Shown here in pieces: positions 20,001 through 29,069 of a stretch of 64,000 bases of DNA. The stretch's first letter is position 1; every line of letters starts with the position of its first letter. The position numbers and the translations under genes were made by a program. The stretch is from the NCBI RefSeq assembly GCF_030546745.1, contig NZ_JAUOPD010000009.1, positions 1 to 64,000 of the forward strand, read 5' to 3'. Origin of the DNA: Thalassotalea sp. 1_MG-2023 (GTDB lineage Bacteria; Pseudomonadota; Gammaproteobacteria; Enterobacterales; Alteromonadaceae). A model generated the notes under the pieces. It did not search any database and was not told the origin of the DNA. It was given only the letters and a program-made list of their open reading frames with translations.

Positions 20001-20373
20001 AAAATTATCAGGTGTAACAGTATTGTTGGTGGAAGATAATTTGGTAAATCAATTGGTGGCAAAAGAATTATTATTATCAATGGGTGCAAGTGTTATTGTT
20101 GCTGAAAATGGTGAAGTTGCTTTATCACAATTAGATAAAAGCGCTGTCGATATTGTGTTAATGGACATACAAATGCCTGTAATGGATGGTCTCACCGCAA
20201 CTAAAATTATTCGTGAAAACTCAAAATTTACCCATTTACCGATAATTGCGATGACCGCACACGCTAGACAGGAAGACAAAAATAACAGTATCGCAGCTGG
20301 TATGAATATGCATGTCGCTAAACCCGTAAAAGCAGAAGTGTTATTGAAGAACATCTTGGCAGTACTAAATTAG
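17095..20373 (+). CDS. Hybrid sensor histidine kinase/response regulator
   Basis: A 1092-residue inner-membrane signalling protein. Order: membrane helix 1 (about 18-38), a roughly 300-residue periplasmic Cache-like sensing region, membrane helix 2 (about 345-367), coiled coil, a PAS domain (about 455-565, MNAIPDYLIFNDSSGQVIGC), then HisKA with the phospho-accepting His593 in SHEIRTPINA. The ATPase domain follows with LLNNAVKFTEQG (N box), DTGIGI (G1) and GGSGLGLSI (G2). A receiver domain at the C-terminus has phospho-acceptor Asp1024 in VLMDIQMPVMDG. A variable segment of about 170 residues, with no recognised motif, sits between ATPase and receiver. No cognate output regulator is adjacent. 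The gene follows the sugar locus but behind a terminator and 220 bases, so a link to it is unproven. Confidence 0.92.
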   Translation: MNLKKQGNNQVVTRYKLSIIGIFFAILLVAVSMAGYRYYHELESHELNEYGALENQSYTLNETLKQAINSISSIQRFANYALSKPDHFPLATPLLEQEGERFYLAQTKRDIIEQRQQLSVNITGIGQVTEFNDELKHELAMAYTLTPAFVNAQSTNHAANWFYYVSKNQFVSIYPWISRENWQYSASLLDNDQIKQLSNTAYFSNSYRWSAPYLGSSATSLYSSVGAGVFDKETFVGAVVINIDLARLHNAIIMNDDDNHRYILFNQHDQVLLHKTANNLAINQVSKWQSFMPDTLKDLTYETLQNEPASFQHNGWLVQQFLLPSTDWVLLRYQPYKHFSQPVVNRFIWSFLLLFIGQTALLSVVYFVTRKTFIKPTQAFISHIAFSAQGDHGKITPPSGWQHWFNIVGDIFSQNRSLLQQLKDQNNVLDMRVHEKTQALLEKSQQHQRDYAILRSVMNAIPDYLIFNDSSGQVIGCNLAFERFVSSSEMQIIGQQAGKLINNELGKALLACETGGKTTESMHGIFRVIETVSNTYELFSSNFYDQDNQVLGTIIIIRDVTEQYAVNAALENAKEQAELANKAKSQFLANMSHEIRTPINAIQGMHALLTNTQLTLQQTQQIANAQDASDTLLHLVDELLDLAKIESGNMNIVKDFCSVDHIVHRAINLNKNLIVRKKLTLQVVIEPDVPEMVFTDDMRLVQVLSNLLNNAVKFTEQGSININVGVIANSSNKTLVKFSVKDTGIGIALDKQKTLFDAFIQADESMTRKYGGSGLGLSICQRIVNLLDGEIKIKSAPMQGSEFSFILPFNQSNNAQQQTIYTPVTIESFGVTLPDSFVQLLSSLHYRYQQLSDFEQHQVTEDDTCFLFVRLDVITTENCKKIVEYFYHATAKTAGGFVLAVYQQDNTLPTNNAYQLLDQAQIPYVICDAPLYRYTLCQLHLALKSVQQNKPLTPINKQKINNKQQVKQKKLSGVTVLLVEDNLVNQLVAKELLLSMGASVIVAENGEVALSQLDKSAVDIVLMDIQMPVMDGLTATKIIRENSKFTHLPIIAMTAHARQEDKNNSIAAGMNMHVAKPVKAEVLLKNILAVLN

Positions 20374-20398
20374 CCCGCCCTCTCGCCGTAATAAATTT

Positions 20399-20884
20399 TT
20401 ATTTTATCGCTTTTTCTTTGATTAACACTTCATTTGCGAGCAATATTTTTTCACTTTGTTTGGCTAGTTTTTCAAATGCAGTCGCTAAACATTGCTTTTC
20501 TTGTGCTGACAGAACTGATAAAAGCGCTTCTTCCTGTTGATTCACCAAGGGGACTAATTGTTTAAATAATAAATCACCTTGCGCAGATAATGATAACAAT
20601 TGCGCACGTTTGTCTGTTTGAGAATCTACGCGAATAATAAGTTGCTGTGCTAATAAGCCTTTAATAGCCCTGCTGGTAGGCATTTTTTCTAAATCGGCAA
20701 GTGTACCAATTGATTTAGCATTGATAGGGGCATGCGTTGCTAAAATAGCTAATACTCGCCATTGTTGCCGAGAAAGGTCAAATTCGCCTTGATATACTTG
20801 AGCAATAGATTGACTAACTAACGCTTGTAAACGGGTTAGTTGATATGGGAAGAAGTGAGATAATGCAAATTGCTTATTCGACAT
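20399..20884 (-). CDS. MarR family transcriptional regulator
   Basis: A 161-residue winged-helix regulator. LSRQQWRVLAILATHAPINA starts the DNA-binding domain, MPTSRAIKGLLAQQLI is the recognition helix region, and DSQTDKRAQLLSLSAQG is the wing, all in MarR order. Members usually repress efflux or detoxification genes and release DNA on binding phenolic or other ligands. It is convergent with the hybrid kinase, only 25 bases away. No obvious target gene is next to it; its own promoter faces the long 20885-21438 gap. Confidence 0.88.
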   Translation of the reverse strand: MSNKQFALSHFFPYQLTRLQALVSQSIAQVYQGEFDLSRQQWRVLAILATHAPINAKSIGTLADLEKMPTSRAIKGLLAQQLIIRVDSQTDKRAQLLSLSAQGDLLFKQLVPLVNQQEEALLSVLSAQEKQCLATAFEKLAKQSEKILLANEVLIKEKAIK

Positions 20885-21438
20885 AGCTTTATTGAGAATG
20901 AGTGTCTTTTAATCTTATTGAGTTAACACAAATTATAACGGACAACGCGTCGTTATTAAATGTATTGAAAAACGTGTGATTTAAATACAGTGAAGAAAGC
21001 TCAAGCAAGCCTGGGGGAGAGCCAAACTTGCTTGAGTGAAAGCGTAACAACGTAGAAAATTAAATAAGCGCACCAACACCCCTGCAACTGCACTAAAATT
21101 AACCTTTTATTAACAATATTTTGTTACGCTCTCAGTCTTAAAGGTCAATTAAGACAAAATAAGACTAGCAGAACGTTTGCAAGTTAACAAAAAAATAACA
21201 TAAAAGTTTTACCTATTGGTAGCTGTGCAAAATGAAATTTGTACAAAAATTATTACAGCTAACGAAACAAATACTCTAAAAAGCTATCAGAACAAAAGAA
21301 AAACATCGCAAAATAAAACAATACACTTGTAAAATGAAGCTTTCATAGTGCTTCATAATGTCGTTGCGTTATTTGGCAAGTATGAATTTTTTTGGCAAGG
21401 TGCGCGGCATTAGATAACACCGCACATGAACTAAAAGG
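20885..21438. other. Long intergenic region with perfect inverted repeat
   Basis: No gene is seen in these 554 bases. They should hold the marR promoter (minus strand) at the left and the chemoreceptor's transcript end at the right. CTCAAGCAAG (21000-21009) and CTTGCTTGAG (21027-21036) are a perfect 10-base inverted repeat with a 17-base purine-rich loop and no T tail. A second repeat, ATGAAGC (21334-21340) and GCTTCAT (21350-21356), is nearer the chemoreceptor. Either could be part of an RNA element. Confidence 0.5.
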
Positions 21439-23067
21439 TTATTTTACTGTTTTGAAATGTGTCATTAGTGATTCTAATTGGTCGGTTAATTGAATTAATG
21501 CAGAAGTGGCATCTTTGCCTTTATGGGCAAGTTCTGCTGCATCATGCGAACTTTCAGCGATCATATTAATACGTCGTGAAATGTCGTCACCAACTTTATT
21601 TTGTTCATCAGATGCTGTGGCAATGTGATTATTCATATCAGTTATAGAGCTCAGTGCTTGCGCAATTTGGTTGAGCGCTGTCGCTGCTTCTTGAGTTTGC
21701 TCTACTGTTCCCTCGCTTGATATTTTGCTTGTTTCCATCGTTTCAACACCGCGGTTAGAACCCGTTTGCAAACGTACTATCATATTTTGAATTTCTTCAG
21801 TGCTATCTTGCGTGCGTTTCGCTAAGTTACGTACTTCATCGGCAACCACGGCAAAACCCCTACCTTGTTCACCAGCACGAGCAGCTTCAATGGCAGCGTT
21901 TAGCGCTAATAAGTTTGTTTGATCTGCAATACCACGAATAACATCGAGTACTGAGACAATGTTCGTGACATCATTACCAAGTTCTGTAATAACGACGCTT
22001 GCTTCTTCAATTTGGCTGGCAAGGGTTGTAATTGATTGAACAGCTGAATCAACAATTCCGTGAGCTTTTACTCCTTGTTGATCAGCTTCTGCTGTTGATT
22101 GCGCCGCAGCATTAGCGCTGTCAGCAACGGTTTGAGAAGATGATGACATTTCTGTCATGGCAGTGGCAACCATATCAATTTCGCTACGCTGTGACTCAAA
22201 GGTATGATCAATTTCTGCACTACGACGATTGGCGTCTTCCGTTTCTTGTCGTAATTTTTGAATAGATTCTTCAATGCTACCTAAAATAGTCGCTAATGAT
22301 TCGCGTAAACGTAATATCGAGCCAAGAATTGAATCTTCTCTCGTATTTGAACTAGAGTTATTTCCCGTTAAGTCGCCGGCTGCTACCTTTTGGACAATTT
22401 TTAACACAGCTGATGGCTCGCCGCCAAGATCATCAAGTAATTTACGGGTAAAAAAGAATAATAAAACACCCAAGCCACCAGTTAACGCTAAACAGATAAA
22501 CACCTGCCAGCTTGCGTTAGACCAAAAACGTGCTTCAACCTCGGCAAAGCCAATCCCGGTACCAACATACCAACCCCACACAGGCGTTTGTTGAGCGATA
22601 GATAACTTGTCTTCTATGGAGCCATCGGGTTGTTTTTGAGTCCATTCATAAGTGGCAATGCCATTAGGTTTTTTATTGACAGCATTTTGAAGAATATTAC
22701 CTACACTTTGTCCTTTACCATCTTTAAATTCGTGAAAGCTAGTGCCATGTAACTCAGGATCTAAAGGGGTCGCGATAAAATTTAGGTTTTCGTCAGCGAC
22801 GTAAACGTATTCAGATTTATGATATTTGTTTTCTCTGAGTAGTTGAGTTGCCAGTTTCTTGGCATCTTGCTCTGACATTTTGCCATCAGCAACATATTTT
22901 TCCATTTCAACAATTATATTGTAGGTAGACTTAAATAATTGCTCAACACGCGCGCGGTTATCATCATTGCTTGCTATGCGTAGTGCCGTTAAGCCTACTA
23001 CCATTAACATTAAAAACGAGACTAAAATGAGCGCAACCAGCGCACTTACTTTAAAGCGTAACTTCAT
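21439..23067 (-). CDS. Methyl-accepting chemotaxis protein
   Basis: A 542-residue chemoreceptor. Membrane helix 1 (about 8-30), then a periplasmic single-Cache domain (about 35-185) with [33 protein letters not shown] and [11 protein letters not shown], the sCache_2 pattern that often binds small organic acids. Membrane helix 2 (about 190-210) and a HAMP segment follow. The cytoplasmic signalling hairpin contains the conserved tip [20 protein letters not shown] and [20 protein letters not shown], which contacts CheA and CheW. No chemotaxis genes are adjacent, so it works with a core system elsewhere. Ligand unknown. Confidence 0.93.
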   Translation of the reverse strand: MKLRFKVSALVALILVSFLMLMVVGLTALRIASNDDNRARVEQLFKSTYNIIVEMEKYVADGKMSEQDAKKLATQLLRENKYHKSEYVYVADENLNFIATPLDPELHGTSFHEFKDGKGQSVGNILQNAVNKKPNGIATYEWTQKQPDGSIEDKLSIAQQTPVWGWYVGTGIGFAEVEARFWSNASWQVFICLALTGGLGVLLFFFTRKLLDDLGGEPSAVLKIVQKVAAGDLTGNNSSSNTREDSILGSILRLRESLATILGSIEESIQKLRQETEDANRRSAEIDHTFESQRSEIDMVATAMTEMSSSSQTVADSANAAAQSTAEADQQGVKAHGIVDSAVQSITTLASQIEEASVVITELGNDVTNIVSVLDVIRGIADQTNLLALNAAIEAARAGEQGRGFAVVADEVRNLAKRTQDSTEEIQNMIVRLQTGSNRGVETMETSKISSEGTVEQTQEAATALNQIAQALSSITDMNNHIATASDEQNKVGDDISRRINMIAESSHDAAELAHKGKDATSALIQLTDQLESLMTHFKTVK

Positions 23068-23510
23068 TCTGCTTACCCCAATTATAGTAGTTCTGACAAT
23101 TCGTTATGTAATTCTTTCCCTGTTTACACTGATACTTTAATAGCATAAGGCTAGTTATAGTTACAAGAATTACTGTTTTTTATTTAGCCTAACATTGAAA
23201 GGGAAGTATTTGATAATTGATTTAATAATAAACAATTACTTAGTGATATTAGCGAAAGATTATCTTTATACAATAATTATTAATCAATAAAGGATTGTCA
23301 CCGTTAGATGTCAAATTTTTATCGTTAAATCAAATAATTATATTAAAAAAATATTGACGTGTTCTGTTTTGAACACTTATGTCGTGTGACTTTCGGGGAA
23401 AATAATTGATTGCACATAATAGAATTACAGAACAACAACCCAGTGCTTGTTGTTATCTGGTAACGTTAAGTAAGTAGGGGAGATTAAACACTTTATGTAA
23501 TGAAGCAGGT
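23068..23510. other. Intergenic region upstream of the chemoreceptor
   Basis: These 443 bases are AT-rich and hold no gene. The right end follows the stop of the sugar kinase and the left end should carry the chemoreceptor promoter (minus strand). A short inverted repeat, GTGTTC (23359-23364) and GAACAC (23371-23376), lies beside a TTGACG, which could be an operator. No clear terminator for the kinase operon was found. Confidence 0.4.
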
Positions 23511-24599
23511 TTACCTATGAGCACTCATTACGATATCGTGTAATGTTTCACGTTGGCCTTTTAAGCGTTGATACATAGTGATTTGATTTAGCGCGCGTGA
23601 TAAGTTGTGTTCGTCGTACTGAGTATGAAAGTAATTATCGCCATCTAAATAGTCAGTTAAAAAGCGTATGCCGATCATAAAAGGTAATAGCTGAGCGCCA
23701 ATCACTAAGCTTTGTTGTTCAAGTTTAGTTAACTTGCCTTGAAAGCTCTCAATATAGCCTTGTGCTAACCCTTGGAAAATTTCTATTGAAATAGATAGCT
23801 CGTCAATATTTTTGCCATCTTCTGGTAAGTTTGAGCAGCAGGTTCTCACCATGTCGCCGAAATCATGCATAACAAAACCTGGCATACAGGTGTCTAAATC
23901 GATAACTGCGATAGGTTTATTGGTGGCCTTGGCAAACAGCAAATTATTAATCTTAGTATCGTTATGAGTGACTTGAATCGGTAACTTCTCCACGATATCA
24001 GCCACCTCATTAATAAACGCGGTTTCTGATAAACAAGCGGTGACTAAATGCTGGCAGTTTGCGAGACGACCCTTAGGGTCATTAGCTTGTGCTTGGCTAA
24101 GTTGAGATAGCCTAAAGGCTAAGTGGTGAAAATCAGTGATAATTTCATTAAGTTGCTCAGCAGGAAAATCACTGAGGGCGCAAGTAAATGCACCAAACGC
24201 GTTTGCGACTTCGTGAGCTTGTTGTACAGATTCTACTTTTTCTACGGTAAAACAGTTGGGAATAAATTGGATAGCGCGCCAACTATTGTCGCGATACTGC
24301 ACCATTGAATCACCTTGATGATTCTTGATTTGCCAGATTGGTTCGAGATGGTACTCACCTAGCTTTTGCTTGGCATGTAAATGTTCGTTGATCAAATCGG
24401 CATTGTTAATGACTTGGTTTGGTTCAGTGAACACATGATGATTAATACGCTGTAATACAAACTTTTTGTCGGGATTCGATACCAAATACGTTGAATTGAT
24501 CAAACCGTTACCTAACGGCACAATTTTACTGGTTTCTGTGTCGCATAGGTACGCTTCTAAAACGTGGCTTATTTGTACACGATCAATATTAATGTTCAT
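23511..24599 (-). CDS. Aminoglycoside-phosphotransferase-fold sugar kinase, NahK-like
   Basis: A 362-residue kinase of the APH fold. Recognisable segments are GNGLINSTYLV (nucleotide loop), FVLQRINHHVFTEPNQVINN (typical of N-acetylhexosamine 1-kinases), THNDTKINNLLF (catalytic loop with the Asp) and VIDLDTCMPGF (metal-binding Asp). NahK makes GalNAc/GlcNAc-1-phosphate from the free sugar and ATP. The frame extends to 24656, overlapping the upstream gene by 26 bases, but ATG 24599 gives the usual family length and has AGGGACAG upstream, so it is preferred. It is the last gene after a nucleotidyltransferase and a GH109-like gene, which fits a hydrolyse-phosphorylate-activate pathway. Exact sugar is inferred. 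Confidence 0.78.
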   Translation of the reverse strand: MNINIDRVQISHVLEAYLCDTETSKIVPLGNGLINSTYLVSNPDKKFVLQRINHHVFTEPNQVINNADLINEHLHAKQKLGEYHLEPIWQIKNHQGDSMVQYRDNSWRAIQFIPNCFTVEKVESVQQAHEVANAFGAFTCALSDFPAEQLNEIITDFHHLAFRLSQLSQAQANDPKGRLANCQHLVTACLSETAFINEVADIVEKLPIQVTHNDTKINNLLFAKATNKPIAVIDLDTCMPGFVMHDFGDMVRTCCSNLPEDGKNIDELSISIEIFQGLAQGYIESFQGKLTKLEQQSLVIGAQLLPFMIGIRFLTDYLDGDNYFHTQYDEHNLSRALNQITMYQRLKGQRETLHDIVMSAHR

Positions 24600-24630
24600 A
24601 AAAGTATCGCTGTCCCTAGATTTATTATTG

Positions 24631-25536
24631 TTAATCGCTAATGTCGAACGCTCCATTACTCGACAGGTTATTTAACGCTTGCTCTACAGATGGAGAATCG
24701 GCCGCATATGTTACGCCAAACCACGCATCTTGTGAAGTTAAAAGCGTTACACCTGCATTTGTTGTTGCCATGTAGGCAAAAACGGTTTCAGGTAAATATA
24801 CTTCTTGGGCTATTTGTTCAGAAGTATTAGTTGCGTTAGAGGGAAAATATTTGATTAATTGGGCTTCAATACAGTTGAAAATAGCTGGCGTTAAGCGCCA
24901 GAAGTTCATTGATACTAACTGTGTTTTAGAAAGGGAAACTTGTTCTCCCTCACAAAGCCCCTGACAGTTATTATCATCTACTTCAGTGATTTCAATGACT
25001 TCTTTGATGTTTTCTAATCGATTATTTGTATGGTGGCACAACCCTCTGTTTACTCCGCCATGTGCAGATAAAGTTTTGCCTAACTCAAAGGCGACAAGGC
25101 CAAAGTCATTTCTTGCAAGGGATTGAATGTTAGCGAATGCTTGCTCACCGTAGTAATCATCAGCATTGATAACGATAAAACCCTCTTTGATGACATCTTT
25201 AGCACACCAAACTGCATGAGCGGTACCGAGCGGTTTGACTCTGTCTTTTGCTACCCCACAGTTTGCGGGTAAATTGCTTGTTTCTTGCAACACAATGTGT
25301 GTTTTAATACCTTTGGGCAAACGAGGCAGTACATGTTCTTGCAGAGTAGCTTTTTGTGACACTTGTGTGATGAAAACAACCTCCCTAATACCTGCTTTAA
25401 CTGCTTGAATAATGTTGTATTCCATCAGTGTTATTTGCTTTGGGCCAAATGGAACAAATTGCTTGGCACGGCCAAAACGGCTGCCTTGGCCGGCTGCTAA
25501 TATTACTAGGGTTTTGGTGTTAACTTCATTTTTCAT
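24631..25536 (-). CDS. Sugar nucleotidyltransferase (NDP-sugar pyrophosphorylase family)
   Basis: A 301-residue protein with the nucleotidyltransferase start TLVILAAGQGSRFGRAKQFV (GxGxR signature loop, with K/Q), then GTAHAVWCAKDVI and INADDYYGEQAF, the region with the metal-binding Asp pair. It should make an NDP-sugar from sugar-1-phosphate and NTP. With the kinase downstream and the GH109-like gene upstream it could convert released N-acetylhexosamine to a UDP-sugar. The upstream ATG at 25560 overlaps the preceding gene; ATG 25536 begins MKNEVNTKTLVILAAG just before the motif and leaves a 13-base gap, so it is preferred, though no strong ribosome site is seen for either. Confidence 0.8.
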   Translation of the reverse strand: MKNEVNTKTLVILAAGQGSRFGRAKQFVPFGPKQITLMEYNIIQAVKAGIREVVFITQVSQKATLQEHVLPRLPKGIKTHIVLQETSNLPANCGVAKDRVKPLGTAHAVWCAKDVIKEGFIVINADDYYGEQAFANIQSLARNDFGLVAFELGKTLSAHGGVNRGLCHHTNNRLENIKEVIEITEVDDNNCQGLCEGEQVSLSKTQLVSMNFWRLTPAIFNCIEAQLIKYFPSNATNTSEQIAQEVYLPETVFAYMATTNAGVTLLTSQDAWFGVTYAADSPSVEQALNNLSSNGAFDISD

Positions 25537-25549
25537 ATCTATACAACAG

Positions 25550-26968
25550 TTAAGAGGCATTGGAAATAGGCGCGGTATTTTTCCATAAACCGCGGGTAAA
25601 GTCAGGAATATCTTTACGGTTGCTATTCTCGGTAACTAAATCAGTCATTAGTGGTGAAATTACCGACAAAGCTGCAGCGTCATACACACTTTGATCAAGT
25701 GCTTGACCATTACGTAAACAATAAATGATGCGCCACATCATCAGAAAATCTTTGCCATGCGTTTCGCCGTTCTGAAAAGCTTCGGCTCCTTTACTCTGCC
25801 ATAAAGGGTGTTGATAGTGTTCTTGCCAGTAAGCCATATTGTCATTCCATTGCTGTTGGTTTTGCATGTCGGGCTTCTGACCTTTTTGACCATTTTCTTG
25901 CCACTTTTTGACCGCTAATTGGTGAATATTTTGATAATGGCGGTTAACAGTTACTGGTAATTTTTCAAGAGTTATACGATTTGGGGGACCAGAAAACGTG
26001 CCGTTTGTACCCTGTATAACGGTATGGTGAGTGTAAGGGCTTTGGCTGTTAATTTCGTGTTTTACGTTAATGGTTCGACCGAGTTTTGTCGTAATGACGG
26101 TGGTGTTAAAATCTCTTGCAACAGGCTTCGATTGATTTTGAGTGGCTTCGGTTCGTTTTAATGTCGTAGACTGGTCAGCGGTTAGAAAATCAAATTGATC
26201 GCCACGGTTAATGTTCATGTATTGTGATATGGGTCCTAGGCCGTGTGTAGGATATAAATGCGCTGGAATTTTCTTATGCGATGAATCGTTATTATTTGCT
26301 TCTTGCTTTTGTTGTCCATGTAACTCAATGAGCGAAGTGCTTTCTCCATGTTTTAATTCGCCAAACAGCCCTTGTTTTACCATTTGAAGAACCATTAATT
26401 CCTTTTGGCCGTAGCAAGCACTTTCCATCATCATGCAATTTTTTTGTGTTCGTTCTGAGGTGTCTACCAATAGCCAGCATTCATCAACAGAGGTTGCTGC
26501 GGGCACTTCAACGAAAGCATGTTTGTTGCTGTTCATCGTATCGACGGCCATGGGAGTATGCCATTCAGTTGGTGTGGAAATAATAACAATATCGATATCA
26601 TTTCGGGTGAGCATGTCTTTATAAGCAAGCTTAGAACCTGAATATTCATCAGGGAGAGTTATTTTTTGTTGTTCAAGGTATTGGCTGGCTTGATTCATGG
26701 CGTTTTGGTCGATATCGCAAAGCGCTTTTATTTCTATGCCATCAATATGACTACAGTGTTTAACATGACTTAAACCTCTTTCTCCTAAGCCAATAAAGCC
26801 AATACGAACGGTTGCCATTTTAGGGGCAATTAAGTGCATAACACTTTTATGATCAAACAGTGTTGAAGGGGATATTTGAGTAAAGGTATCGGCGAGTGTC
26901 GTCGCTATATGAGTTGTCGAAATTGCTGCGGCAGATTTGATAAAAAAACGCCGATCGAATATTTTCAT
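25550..26968 (-). CDS. GH109-like Gfo/Idh/MocA family glycosidase
   Basis: A 472-residue exported protein. DRRFFIKSAAAIS is a twin-arginine (Tat) signal. The NAD-binding Rossmann motif is VRIGFIGLGERGLSHVKH; then PTEWHTPMAV, ECWLLVDTSERT, ACYGQKELMVLQMVKQGLFG, HLYPTHGLGPISQYMNINRG and IPDFTRGLWKN. These blocks align by eye with the GH109 alpha-N-acetylgalactosaminidase of Elizabethkingia, including the histidine of YPTHG. GH109 enzymes cleave alpha-GalNAc by an NAD+-dependent redox mechanism. It is the first gene before the nucleotidyltransferase and the NahK-like kinase; an 84-base gap separates it from the histidine kinase gene upstream. Activity on GalNAc is by family, not tested. Confidence 0.85.
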   Translation of the reverse strand: MKIFDRRFFIKSAAAISTTHIATTLADTFTQISPSTLFDHKSVMHLIAPKMATVRIGFIGLGERGLSHVKHCSHIDGIEIKALCDIDQNAMNQASQYLEQQKITLPDEYSGSKLAYKDMLTRNDIDIVIISTPTEWHTPMAVDTMNSNKHAFVEVPAATSVDECWLLVDTSERTQKNCMMMESACYGQKELMVLQMVKQGLFGELKHGESTSLIELHGQQKQEANNNDSSHKKIPAHLYPTHGLGPISQYMNINRGDQFDFLTADQSTTLKRTEATQNQSKPVARDFNTTVITTKLGRTINVKHEINSQSPYTHHTVIQGTNGTFSGPPNRITLEKLPVTVNRHYQNIHQLAVKKWQENGQKGQKPDMQNQQQWNDNMAYWQEHYQHPLWQSKGAEAFQNGETHGKDFLMMWRIIYCLRNGQALDQSVYDAAALSVISPLMTDLVTENSNRKDIPDFTRGLWKNTAPISNAS

Positions 26969-27052
26969 GAATAGTAGTGCATTTTAAGTCATTTGCTTAA
27001 CGTTACTTGTATCGAAATATGAATGCAAGCAAGTGTTTAGGGGACTTCGTTA

Positions 27053-28351
27053 TTAGCATTCTCGTGGGATGGATAGTATGAATTTAGCACCTTTTAACGA
27101 TGTTGATTGACTGGCTGATATTTTGCCATGATGCCAATCAACCACTTTGTGACAAATGGCAAGTCCTAAACCAAAATGTCCTTGCTCTCTTGACCGGTTG
27201 GGATCAAGTTTGACGAATGGGTCAAAAATAGCGGTAAGTTTTTCCTTCTCAATACCTTTACCATCATCTTCAATGATGATGTTTATATTTTTGTGAGATA
27301 TTTTTGCTCGGATAAAGACGCGGCTTTTGGCGTAATGAATCGCATTAGTGATTAAATTTTGTAGCGCTCTATTTAACCAGTACAGATCACCCGAAATATA
27401 TTCTTCGTTCACTAAATCTTTATACTCAAAAGAAATGTTATGTTGCTGAGCCAGTGATTTAAAGTCTTGACAAAGGGTGCTAATTAATTGATTAACTTCT
27501 ATTTTTGTCACATTTAAATGTACACCTTGTCGCTCCATGCTGGCATATGATAAAAAGGCTGAAGTCATGTCTTCCATCCGAGAAAGTTCTAACTCCATTC
27601 TTTTCAAGTAATTATTTTTACTTTCAACATCGTTAGCTTCTAGGGCGGCATCTATGCCAAATCGTAAACAGCTCATTGGCGTGCGAATATCGTGTGATAA
27701 GCTTCTGGCAAGCAGTTTATTATCTGCCATGAGTTTCTCTATTTGGTATGCCATTTGATTAAATCGACTTTCAAGTAATGAAATATATGAAAACCGACTG
27801 AGTTTAACTCTTACGTTTTTTTCACCTTTTCCAATAAGTTCTGCAGCTTGAGTGAGTAAATACAAACGTTGTGCTAGGGGTAGCAACCAAAGAATAAGAA
27901 TAATACCTACACCTAAATATAATATGGCGGTTAAAAAAACATTTAACTGTTGATCTTCTTCGGAGGCTGTTGGCAAATGTAATTTTACTAAGTGTTGTGG
28001 AAAGGTAGTTAGCTGTTTAACTAAATATGCTTGTTTTTCTGAGGCTAACAGCAAACCGCCTTTTTCTGAGAGTTGTTTAAATAAAGCAGGTGGAAGTGCT
28101 ATAGCTGATGTACTTTCTAACGTAAGGTCAAGGGAAAAGCGTTTAGCCAAAAGGGTGAGACGTTGTGAAAGTTGTGGTTCTGGTGTGTTATTAAGTTCTG
28201 CGCTTATACCTTCTATAAGGTTTTCATAGATAAGAGTATCGGAGTATTCACTTTCATCGCTATGTTTTGCGATGAATTGATCGACTCCCCAACTAATGAA
28301 AAACAATGAACCAAAAACAGCAAAAATAATACTGATGAAAAGCTTTTTCAT
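27053..28351 (-). CDS. Two-component sensor histidine kinase
   Basis: A 432-residue inner-membrane kinase with membrane helix 1 (about 3-23), a short periplasmic loop, helix 2 (about 137-160), a HAMP-like linker, HisKA with SLSHDIRTPMSCLRFGID, and HATPase with LQNLITNAIHYAKSR, IIEDDGKGI and GHFGLGLAICHKV. It follows the response regulator by 2 bases and forms a standard pair with it. The arrangement with MipA and DUF3019 genes recurs in Shewanella and relatives. The signal is unknown; envelope stress or cationic peptides are plausible. Confidence 0.9.
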   Translation of the reverse strand: MKKLFISIIFAVFGSLFFISWGVDQFIAKHSDESEYSDTLIYENLIEGISAELNNTPEPQLSQRLTLLAKRFSLDLTLESTSAIALPPALFKQLSEKGGLLLASEKQAYLVKQLTTFPQHLVKLHLPTASEEDQQLNVFLTAILYLGVGIILILWLLPLAQRLYLLTQAAELIGKGEKNVRVKLSRFSYISLLESRFNQMAYQIEKLMADNKLLARSLSHDIRTPMSCLRFGIDAALEANDVESKNNYLKRMELELSRMEDMTSAFLSYASMERQGVHLNVTKIEVNQLISTLCQDFKSLAQQHNISFEYKDLVNEEYISGDLYWLNRALQNLITNAIHYAKSRVFIRAKISHKNINIIIEDDGKGIEKEKLTAIFDPFVKLDPNRSREQGHFGLGLAICHKVVDWHHGKISASQSTSLKGAKFILSIPREC

Positions 28352-28353
28352 GG

Positions 28354-29055
28354 TTAATCATTCCAAGCGTCAGCAACAAACAAGTACCCTTTACCCCAAA
28401 CGGTTTTAAACTTTTTCGGGCTTTGTGGATCATCTTTGAATATTTTTCTTAAGGTAGATAACATCACATCAAAACGACGATCTTGCCCATCATATTCACG
28501 CCCTTTTAGTGTTTTAAACACGCTGTCACGGTCTACTACTTCACCGGCATGACTCGCTAAATACCATAAAAAAGCAAATAAACTTGTAGAAAGTTCAATT
28601 TCTTCGTTAAGGTATGTTACTCGTTTTGCTTCGCCATTTATGTGTAAGTGACCAAAAGTGAAAGCGTTATTCTGTTTAGCTGACATGGGCTGATATTTTA
28701 AAGCACTTTGAATTCTTGCCAATAATGCACGGGGTCTCACTGGTTTGATGACATAATCATTTGCACCTGCTTCAAAACCAATCACTTCATCAAATTCATC
28801 TGCTCTTGCTGTTAGCATAATAATCGGTGTGTCAGATTGTTGCCTGAGTAATCGACATACTTCAATTCCACTTAGTCCGGGTAACATCACATCAAGCAAT
28901 ACTACGTCGGGTGTGAAGTGAGTAAATGCAGCGGCAACTTTATCGCCATGTGCGACATGTTCAACATCAAACTGTTGTTGTTCAAGGTATTCTTTGACCC
29001 ACTTAGCGAGAGATAAATCGTCTTCAACTAATAATACTTTTTGCATTTTGCTCAT
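28354..29055 (-). CDS. OmpR-family response regulator
   Basis: A 233-residue regulator. The receiver domain starts KVLLVEDDLSLAKWVKEYLE; the phospho-acceptor Asp lies in VVLLDVMLPGLSG, with Thr in IIMLTARADE and Lys in NDYVIKPVRPRAL. The C-terminal winged helix includes TSLFAFLWYLASHAGEVVDR, DRRFDVMLSTLRKIFKDDP and TVWGKGYLFV. The frame extends to 29085, but ATG 29055 (MSKMQKVLLVEDD) has GGGAG upstream and is chosen. It is cotranscribed with the kinase and preceded by the DUF3019 gene at 14 bases. Confidence 0.92.
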   Translation of the reverse strand: MSKMQKVLLVEDDLSLAKWVKEYLEQQQFDVEHVAHGDKVAAAFTHFTPDVVLLDVMLPGLSGIEVCRLLRQQSDTPIIMLTARADEFDEVIGFEAGANDYVIKPVRPRALLARIQSALKYQPMSAKQNNAFTFGHLHINGEAKRVTYLNEEIELSTSLFAFLWYLASHAGEVVDRDSVFKTLKGREYDGQDRRFDVMLSTLRKIFKDDPQSPKKFKTVWGKGYLFVADAWND

Positions 29056-29069
29056 GATAACTCCCGCTG

